Origin: Selenomonadaceae bacterium
Lineage (GTDB): Bacteria > Bacillota > Negativicutes > Selenomonadales > Selenomonadaceae
DNA: 41,978 nucleotides
Assembly: GCA_030523645.1 (NCBI GenBank)
Contig: JAUNIB010000009.1
Location: 1-41,978 of the forward strand
Direction: 5' to 3'
This document shows positions 1 through 7,669 of the stretch, piece after piece. The position numbers and the translations under genes were made by a program. The first letter of the stretch is position 1; the number at the start of each line of letters is the position of its first letter. The notes below the pieces were generated by a model. It was not told where the DNA came from. It made no database searches and saw only the letters and a program-made list of their open reading frames with translations.

Positions 1-1211
1 CACTGCCCTCGGCAGCAGAGATAGCAGTGGACTGAGCGGCACCGGTCATGGCCTCACCTGCCATCATGTCGGCACCGGCATTGATGAGGGAGACGCTGGC
101 GGCCATTGTCTCTACCGGGGACTTGGCGGCGCTGTCCGGACCCAGGTCGGCCTCGGCGTCGTTAAGGGCGGTGGCGATGATTTTGCCGTTTGCTTCAACT
201 AATCCATCAACAGGCGTACCACCTGACCCACAAAGCTGAATCTTAAGGTTAGCCTTCATAATGCCGTCGCTTGGGGTCATTGTGTTAAATTTAGTATCTC
301 TATCTACATATAACGATGCGCCGCCTCCATTTATAGCAATCAAAACGATTTTGTCGCCCTTTTTAACGCTGCCTGCATTGCGCACACCGGCGTTGATGGT
401 TACCCCATCAAGATAGGACATGTTGTTAACACTTAGTATAGTTTTGCTGCCTGCCTGGTCCATATCTTGGGAATTGATGTAGAAATTGATAGTTGCACCT
501 GTAGCTAACCAGTCCTCGTGATGCGATAACAGATAACCGCCCACCTCATGCCCGGAATTGTAGACATTGAGAGTGCCGCCGGAGGTTGCCTCTGAAACAA
601 TTGCATTAAGCACAACGGAACCACCAATGCTGACTTTATTCGTTGGGTCATTTTTATCACCCAAAGTGACGGTATTGCCGGTAGCGGTACTTGTTTGGCT
701 GCGGCCAGCATACACATCACTGGTTACATTACCATAAATATATACATTGTTTCCACTAACTGTACCATAGCCATAAGAATAGCCACCATAAATATCGCCG
801 GTTATGGCAGCACCGTTCTCAACAATTACAATGTTATTTTCTACATCATCATTGCTATAACCACCATAAACAGCCTTAGGAGTGAATCCCTCAGCAACAA
901 GTGTTATCTCATCTTTTATTTTTACCGTGTTATTTTCAACGCTGAAATCAGCTTTATGGCCACCATAGATTGCGTGGTATAAGCCACTGGCCTCACCGTT
1001 AACGGTGAAATCCGCACCGGTTGCAACAGCATCCCCACTATTCGTTGTAACATTACCTGTTACCCCCTCTGTTGGTACGGCATGACTGCTATCTGTACCA
1101 TACAAGCTAGCGGCTTCCGCCTGTCCCCCCCCCCGTGAACACCAGTCCACACATGACAGCAGCACAGAGAGCTTTGAGATTTTTTCTTTGTTTCAGCTTT
1201 GTCAATTTCAT
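1..1211 (-). CDS. Autotransporter adhesin, 5' part, frame broken at a G10 tract (phase OFF), runs off the window
   Basis: An outer-membrane/secreted adhesin of the type V autotransporter kind. The ATG at 1211 follows a strong GGAGG (1219-1223). The leader reads MKLTKLKQRKNLKALCAA and is followed by a hydrophobic stretch. A run of ten G then puts translation out of frame, and it stops at 1107-1109 after 34 residues. With nine G the frame would continue as GGGQAEAASLYG, giving a normal AEA/AS signal cleavage site. That frame then stays open to the window edge (about 400 codons). The passenger is rich in Gly, Asn, Thr and Val with repeated YGGY/YGGH units. Near the edge (about 50-130) is a linker, KSPVETMAASVSLINAGADM, closely matching the linker before the beta-barrel of the autotransporter at 24191-26443; the barrel itself lies outside. 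I read this as a phase-variable gene, not a dead one. A sequencing error in the homopolymer is the main alternative. Confidence 0.82.
1125..1134 (-). repeat. Homopolymer C10/G10 tract, candidate slipped-strand phase switch
   Basis: Ten consecutive C on the plus strand are G10 in the coding strand of the minus-strand autotransporter, placed between the hydrophobic core of the signal peptide and its cleavage site. At ten the gene is out of frame; nine or twelve would restore it. Long G tracts inside surface-protein genes are a classic slipped-strand mispairing switch. Confidence 0.85.
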
Positions 1212-1321
1212 TTTGTTTCCTCCATCAGGCAGCAGGCCGCAAGTTTTTCGTATATCCCAAAAATTTTAGCATTGTCGAGCCGCAGCGTCAAGGATTGTGG
1301 ATATACTTAGAATTCTTATCC

Positions 1322-1350
1322 ATTATACTGAAGTAGAAAGAGCAAAGCCT
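1322..1350 (-). promoter_or_regulatory. Possible promoter of the phase-variable autotransporter
   Basis: A TATAAT hexamer is present on the minus strand at 1327-1322, about 110 bases before the start codon. No good -35 lies at the expected spacing; the bases around 1345-1350 read AGGCTT. Only the -10 is convincing. Confidence 0.35.
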
Positions 1351-1600
1351 TTCGGCTGTCAACTGTTTGGCAGCGGGAGGCTTTTTGCGTCGAATAGGCA
1401 TGATAGAAACCACCAGTTCAACTGTTGGTAAGTAAAATGTCCTATAGAAAAGTAAAAGACCTCCTATGCTACGATTGTGTGGGCCGACAACTACACAAAG
1501 ATCATAGGAGGTCTTGTCATGAATGAATTGAAAAAGTTCATCATATTGCATGTAGAGATGCAATTATTATATCGTATTTGCACTGAATTATCATAGGAGG
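1343..1600 (+). mobile_element. Probable remnant of an insertion element, with hairpins and a 25-codon truncated ORF
   Basis: No intact gene is present here. Visible structures are arms AAAGCCT/AGGCTTT (1344-1350, 1378-1384), a hairpin at 1409-1429 (ACCACCAGTT/AACTGTTGGT) and a perfect 12-bp inverted repeat AGACCTCCTATG/CATAGGAGGTCT (1457-1468, 1503-1514). The right arm of the last contains the AGGAGGT of a short ORF that starts at ATG 1519 and stops at 1596 (25 residues beginning MNELKKFIILHVEMQ). A third TCATAGGAGG copy follows at 1591-1600. An ORF cut off just after its start, with its SD buried in a hairpin, suggests an eroded transposase gene; some IS elements hide their SD this way. The IS family is not recognised. 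1601-1737 holds nothing I can identify. Confidence 0.4.
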
Positions 1601-1737
1601 GAGGATTACTTTGTAGAAAGAGATGAGCAGTGATGGGATTGACGACGAAACATGTTATCCCGATCCATTGGATAGCTGGTCATACATGCTGAATATAGAA
1701 ATTCTCTATAAGATAGTGTGTGTTTTCATAGAATCAC

Positions 1738-1766
1738 TTGAATTGTTTCGCTTAAGCGAATATAAT
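1738..1766 (+). promoter_or_regulatory. Promoter and palindromic operator of the defence operon
   Basis: TTGAAT at 1738-1743 and TATAAT at 1761-1766 are separated by exactly 17 bases. The spacer ends in the perfect 14-bp palindrome TTCGCTTAAGCGAA (1747-1760), abutting the -10. A bound dimer there would block RNA polymerase. The first gene downstream encodes a small DNA-binding protein, so autoregulation, as for controller proteins of restriction systems, is the natural inference. Confidence 0.8.
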
Positions 1767-1804
1767 TATAATGGATTGTTGTAGTTGTTTGCGAGGTGTT
1801 TTTA

Positions 1805-1990
1805 ATGAACGGATACATTACGGTCCAAGAAGCTGCTGAAAAGTGGGGGATTACTCCTAGGCAAGTTCAAATTCTATGCAAGTCCAATCGTATTGACGGT
1901 GCCACTCGCATGAGTCGAATTTGGATTATTCCAGAAAGTGCAGAAAAACCAACAAAAGATAAAAGGAAGGTAATGTACAGCAATGACTAA
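1805..1990 (+). CDS. Small helix-turn-helix protein, probable operon regulator
   Basis: A 61-residue protein. A GTG at 1796 would add three residues, but GAGG (1793-1796) is ideally spaced for the ATG at 1805. Residues 4-47 look like the MerR/excisionase-type winged HTH: ITVQEAAEKWGITPRQVQ forms the helix-turn-helix, followed by a wing with RMSRIWIIPESAEKP. The basic tail has no further domain. Its stop overlaps the start of the next gene by 8 bases, so it is translationally coupled to the restriction-methylase. Position and size suggest a controller acting on the palindrome just upstream. MerR-like HTH proteins of this size are also used as excisionases, but no integrase is nearby. The DNA target is inferred, not shown. 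Confidence 0.8.
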   Translation: MNGYITVQEAAEKWGITPRQVQILCKSNRIDGATRMSRIWIIPESAEKPTKDKRKVMYSND

Positions 1991-4976
1991 CATGATTGAA
2001 TTGCAAAACCTTGTTGATCGTTTTCACGCTAATATTGACTTCTACAAGGATGCAAGAAATGCCTACAATGAGCATTCTTGCCGTATTGAATATATTGACC
2101 CACTGTTAAACCTTTTGGGTTGGGATGTTGCAAACGAAAAAGGATTGGCACCTCAATATCGAGAAGTTATTGCGGAGAATTATTCTACCCGAACTGATAG
2201 ACCTGACTATACTATTACGCTTAGAGGTGTACCTAAATTTTTTGTAGAAGCAAAGAAGCCAGCAGTGGATATTACCAGAGATGTAGAACCAGCAAAACAA
2301 GCGCGAAAGTACGGCTGGAACGCAAAGCATCGTCTGGCTGTACTCACAAATTTTGAATATCTTGCAATCTACGACACTTGCCATATTGCCAATGAAGATG
2401 ATGGGTGTGCTGTAGCAAGATATCGGCTGTACCATTATACCGAGTATGTAGAAAAGATCGAAGAGATTGTGGGATTAATTGCAAGAGATACAGTTTACTC
2501 TGGTGAATTTGACACTTTTTTAGATGCAAACTTTCCTGCAACAGAAGGTCAAACCCAGCAGGTTGATACACTGTTTCTTTCTCAAATCAACGAATGGCGT
2601 TTAGCTCTTAGCAACGAACTTTATGCTCAGGGTGGGCGCTATGCATCGTTGGAAGTATTAAACGATGTTGTGCAGGAGTTTATTAACCAAATTGTTTTCC
2701 TGAGAATTTGTGAAGATAAGAATTTACCGCTATATCATAAGTTGAAAGATACCATAACAGATGCGGATCAACTGCAATACAGATTGGAGGAATTGTTCCG
2801 TTCTGCTGACCGACGCTACAATTCCGGAATGTTTTCTGGCGAAGACATAATTTTTGATTTTTCTTGCGATGTTATTAAAAGCATGATTGAGGACTTGTAT
2901 TACCCTCAAAGTCCTTATTTGTTTAATATTATCGAGCCTAATTTGCTCGGGAAAATTTATGAGATCTTCTTAACTGAACAATTAGTGCTGCTAGAAAATA
3001 ATACCATTGGTCTCGGAAAGAAGAAAGATTGTCAGAACAGATCAGTCGTAACGACACCCACTGAAATCGTCAAATATATGGTCGATAAAACCCTCTCTAA
3101 GGTGTGTGAAGGAAAAACTCCTTCTGAGATTTTGAATATCAGTGTGGCTGATATTGCATGTGGCTCAGGTATTTTCTTAGAAGAAGCATTTGCCTATTTG
3201 CAGGATTACTGTGTGCAGTGGTATATTCGCAATGGACAAACAAATCATTTAATTGAGACTGGTATTGATTTATATAAACTGCCACTTCAAGAGAAAAAGG
3301 ACATTCTTTGCTCTTGCATTTATGGCATAGATATTGACATCCATGCAGTTGAAGTCGCAAAGTTTTCACTGTTAGTCAAACTGATTGAAGATGAAACGGC
3401 ACCTTCTGTGGCAGAAGTTGTTCCTATTCTTCCTGACTTGGGAGATAATATTCTTTTCGGAAACTCCCTTGTCAGCCAAGCGGAATTGAATGGAATTAGT
3501 GACGCTAACCGTCAGATAATGGAAATTGTACCATTTGATTGGAATGTAATTAACAATGGATGTGGATTTGATGTAATTATCGGTAATCCTCCGTATGTGA
3601 ATACCGAGGGAATGCACGCCCTATTACCGAGTGCGGAAGTGGAAATCTACAAAAAGAGGTACAAGACATCTCACAAACAGTTTGACAAATACTTCATTTT
3701 TATAGAGCGGGCAATCAACAAGATAAAAGAAAATGGTTTAGTTTGCTATATAGTTCCAAATAAATTTTTAAAGATTGGCGCTGGCGAGAAGTTGAGAAAT
3801 CTGATTGCTAAAGAACAGATGCTTGTCAGTCTGGATGACTTTGGAGATGTGCAGCTGTTTGATGACAAAACCATCTACAGCTCTATTATATTGCTGTCCA
3901 AGGAAAAACAGAAGACATTTATTTACAACAGCGTTGATTCTGCTAACAAGCTGTGGGCAAATGAAAAGATTGACACAGTAGAACTTTCTTCTACTGTGCT
4001 TAACGAATTGCCGTGGAGATTGACAACTGATTTGGATTTCCTTAAGATGCTCCAAAGAATAGATGCTGTTGCGGTTCCGATCACAAAGCACGCAGATATT
4101 TTCACCGGAATACAGACCAGTGCAGAACAAAAACGCACTTATTGGTTCTCCGATGAAGAAATAATCAACGAGACGGAAAGATGCTATGAAATTCAAAGAG
4201 ATGGAAAAATATTTTCCATAGAAAAAAGCATACTTCGTCCGTATTTTAAGCCGGTTAAAAAATCTGAGAAGAAGCAAAACACATATAGTCACTTGACAAC
4301 AAATAAGCATATTATTTTTCCTTATGACGCCACGGGTAAAGTTATTCCGTTGGACGAACTTCAAACGAATTATCCGGGAACATACGAATATCTCTTGGTA
4401 AACTATGATATTTTGGCTCCCAAAGGGATCGTCTCAGGCGGAAAACGAGATGTTAATTATGCAACGGAGGACACTTGGTATCGCTATGGCCGTCATCAGG
4501 CATTGACAGCATTTAACAATAGAAGGAAACTCATTGTAGGAATTTTGAGCAAAGAGCCGATGTATGCTCTCGACACAAATAACTACTTGATAGCATCGGG
4601 GGACACTGCAGGATACTGTGCTGTTTGTGAGCAAAAGGATAGTCCTTATGCATTAGAATACATTCAAGCTTGGTTAACAAACGAGTATACTGAGAGAATT
4701 TTGCAAATTGTTGGTAGCGATTTTGAAAATGGTTTTTATTCCAGAGGTCGTTCTGTTCTTGTAACATTGCCGTTTGTAGAGTTGAATTTTGATGACTCAA
4801 AGCAGAAAGCCATCTACGATAGAGTTGTCGAAGCCACAAGAGAAGTATATCGTATCAATGAGGAATTGGCCGGGCAACCTGCAAAACGTATTATAGCTAC
4901 GTTGCAAAGACAGAAAGAAAGATTGATTTCTGAAATTCAAGGATGGATTGGTTCCGTATATAGACTTGAATTCTAA
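1983..4976 (+). CDS. Type IIG-like restriction endonuclease-methyltransferase fusion
   Basis: A 997-residue protein that joins DNA cleavage, N6-adenine methylation and target recognition. Residues about 30-100 form a type I R-subunit-like PD-(D/E)xK nuclease: RPDYT (Asp75) and FFVEAKKP (Glu89, Lys91). About 350-640 is a gamma-class methyltransferase: motif X near TPTEIVKYM, motif I DIACGSGIF (390-398), acidic motif YGIDIDIHAVE and catalytic NPPY (535-538). The region after about 690 resembles the TaqI-type target-recognition domain (ILRPYFKPVKKSEKK, LIVGILSKEP). Length and order fit Eco57I/MmeI-style enzymes. AAGGAAGG lies 11 bases before the ATG, which overlaps the regulator gene. All key residues look intact, so it is probably active. 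Codon usage is AT-rich, unlike the arg cluster, which supports horizontal acquisition. The recognition sequence cannot be read from the sequence. Confidence 0.9.
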   Translation: MTNMIELQNLVDRFHANIDFYKDARNAYNEHSCRIEYIDPLLNLLGWDVANEKGLAPQYREVIAENYSTRTDRPDYTITLRGVPKFFVEAKKPAVDITRDVEPAKQARKYGWNAKHRLAVLTNFEYLAIYDTCHIANEDDGCAVARYRLYHYTEYVEKIEEIVGLIARDTVYSGEFDTFLDANFPATEGQTQQVDTLFLSQINEWRLALSNELYAQGGRYASLEVLNDVVQEFINQIVFLRICEDKNLPLYHKLKDTITDADQLQYRLEELFRSADRRYNSGMFSGEDIIFDFSCDVIKSMIEDLYYPQSPYLFNIIEPNLLGKIYEIFLTEQLVLLENNTIGLGKKKDCQNRSVVTTPTEIVKYMVDKTLSKVCEGKTPSEILNISVADIACGSGIFLEEAFAYLQDYCVQWYIRNGQTNHLIETGIDLYKLPLQEKKDILCSCIYGIDIDIHAVEVAKFSLLVKLIEDETAPSVAEVVPILPDLGDNILFGNSLVSQAELNGISDANRQIMEIVPFDWNVINNGCGFDVIIGNPPYVNTEGMHALLPSAEVEIYKKRYKTSHKQFDKYFIFIERAINKIKENGLVCYIVPNKFLKIGAGEKLRNLIAKEQMLVSLDDFGDVQLFDDKTIYSSIILLSKEKQKTFIYNSVDSANKLWANEKIDTVELSSTVLNELPWRLTTDLDFLKMLQRIDAVAVPITKHADIFTGIQTSAEQKRTYWFSDEEIINETERCYEIQRDGKIFSIEKSILRPYFKPVKKSEKKQNTYSHLTTNKHIIFPYDATGKVIPLDELQTNYPGTYEYLLVNYDILAPKGIVSGGKRDVNYATEDTWYRYGRHQALTAFNNRRKLIVGILSKEPMYALDTNNYLIASGDTAGYCAVCEQKDSPYALEYIQAWLTNEYTERILQIVGSDFENGFYSRGRSVLVTLPFVELNFDDSKQKAIYDRVVEATREVYRINEELAGQPAKRIIATLQRQKERLISEIQGWIGSVYRLEF

Positions 4977-4990
4977 AAGAGGTATTAACA

Positions 4991-6634
4991 ATGAGACTCA
5001 AAAAGGATAGTTCAGATCAGAAATTAAGAGGAGCATATTATACGCCATTGCAGCTTGCAGATGCTATGGTGAAGCTTTTTGTGTCTCAAAATATCTTTAA
5101 TGTTTTGGAGCCAAGCTGTGGTGATGGAGTATTTCTGGATGCGTTGAAGAACCTTAATCTACTGAATAAGGTGGATAAATTAACAGCTGTTGAAATTGAG
5201 ATTGACGAAGCTGAGAAGGTTCGCGAAAGGTATTCTGAAATTGAAAAAGTTGAAGTATGCACAGATGACTTTTTCAACTTCTATAATCGTGTTCTTGGCA
5301 AGAAACAGTATGATTTGATTTTGGGTAATCCCCCTTATATTCGCTATCAATATCTGAGCGAAAGTCAGCGTGAAATGCAATCTCAGATTTTGATTTCACA
5401 TGGCATGAAAGCAAATAAATTGATAAATACATGGGTTGCATTTGTCGTAGCCTGCGTACAGCTATTGGCCGAAAAAGGTAAGATCGCGTTTGTTATTCCG
5501 GCCGAAATACTTCAAGTGGCGTATGCGGAGGACCTGCGCCTATATTTGGCCAATAATCTTGCGAAAGTCACTTTAATCACATTTGAACAGTTGGTATTCC
5601 CTGACATTGAGCAAGAAGTCGTTGTGTTTATTGGCGAGAAAGGCGAGCAAGAAAAAGGTATTCGCATAATTGAAATGAATAACCTTGACGGTTTTTCTAA
5701 ATTTGGTATATCTCAAAATGGATTCCAAAAGTTGAAGCACGTCAAGGAGAAATGGACTAAATATTTTGTAAACGCTGACGAAATGGCTCTAATTCAGGAG
5801 CTCCGTGTGGATAAACGCTTTGCAAAATTCTCTGAATACGGAGTTATCAATGTAGGAATTACGACAGGCAACAATGGTTACTTTTCTATAACAGAAGAAA
5901 CTTCAAAACAATATCAGTTGAACAACGTAACTCTTCCTCTGATTGGAAGAAGTTCTCATGCTCATGGAATATATTTCACACCAGAAGATTGGGAAGAAAA
6001 CAAAGCGTCTGGGAAACGAGCACGACTAATTAGTTTCCCTGAGATTCCGTATGATGAATATCCTGCCAAGCACCAAGAGTACATTTTGCTTGGTGAAAGA
6101 AACGGCGAACACGAGGGCTACAAATGCTCTATCCGCGATAGATGGTATATAGTTCCTTCTGTATGGGTTCCGGATGCGTTTTTCCTGAGAAGAAACAATT
6201 TCTACCCTAAGTTTGTGTTAAATGAATGTGATGCAGTGTCAACAGATACCATGCACCGTATGAAGTTTAACGATGGTGTTGATCCGAAGGATATCCTGCT
6301 TGCCTACTATAACAGCATTTCTTTCGCTTTTACCGAAATTTGCGGACGGAGCTATGGCGGCGGTGTGCTTGAGATATTACCTAGCGAGATGGGCAATATT
6401 TTGGTTCCTAAAGTAGAAAGAATCGACCCTGTACTTAGGAGCAAGTTGCTTGCGCACATTGATACTATAGTGCGCAACAATGAGAATATTGAACTTGCAC
6501 TGGATGTTGTTGATAAAGAACTACTTATAGAAACATTGGACATTAATCCAGAGACATGTCGAAAATGTCGTGTTATCTGGAAAAAAATGCAGAAAAGAAG
6601 ATTGGGACGGGGATACAACGAAAACACCGACTAA
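4991..6634 (+). CDS. N6-adenine DNA methyltransferase (TaqI-like), second methylase of the defence operon
   Basis: 547 residues. Motif X RGAYYTP (13-19), motif I VLEPSCGDGVFL (38-49), acidic VEIEIDEAE and catalytic GNPPYI (NPPY 113-116) form a standard gamma-class SAM-dependent adenine methyltransferase. The C-terminal half (about 280-520) should be target recognition. There is no nuclease motif. It follows the fusion gene after 14 bases with GAGG before the ATG, so the two are surely co-expressed. A second methylase is expected when the fused enzyme modifies only one strand of an asymmetric site, as for Eco57I. Alternatively it marks DNA for the SIR2-HerA pair downstream. Both are inference. 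Confidence 0.9.
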   Translation: MRLKKDSSDQKLRGAYYTPLQLADAMVKLFVSQNIFNVLEPSCGDGVFLDALKNLNLLNKVDKLTAVEIEIDEAEKVRERYSEIEKVEVCTDDFFNFYNRVLGKKQYDLILGNPPYIRYQYLSESQREMQSQILISHGMKANKLINTWVAFVVACVQLLAEKGKIAFVIPAEILQVAYAEDLRLYLANNLAKVTLITFEQLVFPDIEQEVVVFIGEKGEQEKGIRIIEMNNLDGFSKFGISQNGFQKLKHVKEKWTKYFVNADEMALIQELRVDKRFAKFSEYGVINVGITTGNNGYFSITEETSKQYQLNNVTLPLIGRSSHAHGIYFTPEDWEENKASGKRARLISFPEIPYDEYPAKHQEYILLGERNGEHEGYKCSIRDRWYIVPSVWVPDAFFLRRNNFYPKFVLNECDAVSTDTMHRMKFNDGVDPKDILLAYYNSISFAFTEICGRSYGGGVLEILPSEMGNILVPKVERIDPVLRSKLLAHIDTIVRNNENIELALDVVDKELLIETLDINPETCRKCRVIWKKMQKRRLGRGYNENTD

Positions 6635-6659
6635 TTAATCCAGAATGGAGTGAAGTCAG

Positions 6660-7658
6660 ATGGAGTGGATTGGATGCCTGAGTATATTGCAGGGATATTT
6701 GGAGAATAGCCCGTTGGTGGTTTTAGGGTCAGGTGCTTCTATGCCATATGGACTGCCTTCTATGGGAAATCTCGCAGAAGAAATCAAAAGGTCCGATATG
6801 GTTCTTTTTGATCCGAATTACGAAGCTCTTTGTGCGGCTTTAGATAGTTGTGGACTTGAAGGCGCAATAGACTCGGTTGAGCTATTGCCCCAAACATTAA
6901 AGGAAATAAGGCATATTGTTTGGAGAACAGTAAACGAGAGCGATCTATCATATTTTGATAGTAATCCAACATCTCCGCCTCAAGCACTAGTCGAACTTCT
7001 TCGCAAAGTATTGGAACCAACACCGAATAAAGCTGTAATTGTTACAACCAATTATGATCGTTTAGCTGAATATTCAGCGGATCAAACTGGGGCAACTACG
7101 GTAACAGGGTTTGAAGGATGCTTGATAAAAGAATTAGAATTGCCTAATTCGCAGTTGAGAATGCGTCGAACTCGTACTCGAGAGCGTGTTGTCAATATTT
7201 GGAAAGTACATGGCTCGTTGGACTGGTTTAGGGCTACAGATGGAACCGTGGTAGCATTTCCTTTGACGCGGAGCATGCCAAGAAACTTACAGCCGCTTAT
7301 TATTCCTCCAGGGAAGGAAAAGTATAGTGCAACGCACGATGAACCATATAGATCTGTTATTGCGGAAGCAGATAATGCATTTGTACAAGCAGGCGCATAC
7401 TTATGTATTGGTTATGGCTTTAACGATGAGCATATTCAACCGAAACTTTTAACACAAATATCCAAAGGTAAACCAATCGTTGTCCTTGCGAAAACTATGA
7501 CTCCATCCTGCAGAAAACACATCGTTGATGCTGGAATAAGCAAATACCTGATATTTGAGTACGCAGATGATACACATACAAAAGTATATGGCAAGGGTTG
7601 GGAAGAAACTTATGACGGTCAATATTGGCTTTTAGATAACTTCTTGAAAATCTGGTAA
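6660..7658 (+). CDS. SIR2-like NAD-hydrolysing defence protein (partner of HerA)
   Basis: 332 residues, predicted cytoplasmic. The Rossmann-type nucleotide site is VLGSGASMPYGLPSM (21-35), the catalytic Asn region is VIVTTNYDRL (TTNYD 129-133), the catalytic His is in VHGSLDWF (His184), and the closing motif is GYGFNDEHIQ (251-260). This is the SIR2_2-type domain used by several anti-phage effectors that deplete NAD, including the experimentally studied SIR2-HerA pair. No transmembrane or extra nuclease domain is seen. GGAG precedes the ATG at 6660, and the gene lies 25 bases after the methylase and 11 bases before herA. NAD hydrolysis rather than deacetylation is inferred from family and context. 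Confidence 0.87.
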   Translation: MEWIGCLSILQGYLENSPLVVLGSGASMPYGLPSMGNLAEEIKRSDMVLFDPNYEALCAALDSCGLEGAIDSVELLPQTLKEIRHIVWRTVNESDLSYFDSNPTSPPQALVELLRKVLEPTPNKAVIVTTNYDRLAEYSADQTGATTVTGFEGCLIKELELPNSQLRMRRTRTRERVVNIWKVHGSLDWFRATDGTVVAFPLTRSMPRNLQPLIIPPGKEKYSATHDEPYRSVIAEADNAFVQAGAYLCIGYGFNDEHIQPKLLTQISKGKPIVVLAKTMTPSCRKHIVDAGISKYLIFEYADDTHTKVYGKGWEETYDGQYWLLDNFLKIW

Positions 7659-7669
7659 GGAGGGAGAGA

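Noticed and set aside
1288..1563. 91-codon minus-strand ORF
   Set aside because: It is the reverse reading of the hairpins and short ORF in the mobile-element debris, has no SD and no protein-like pattern.
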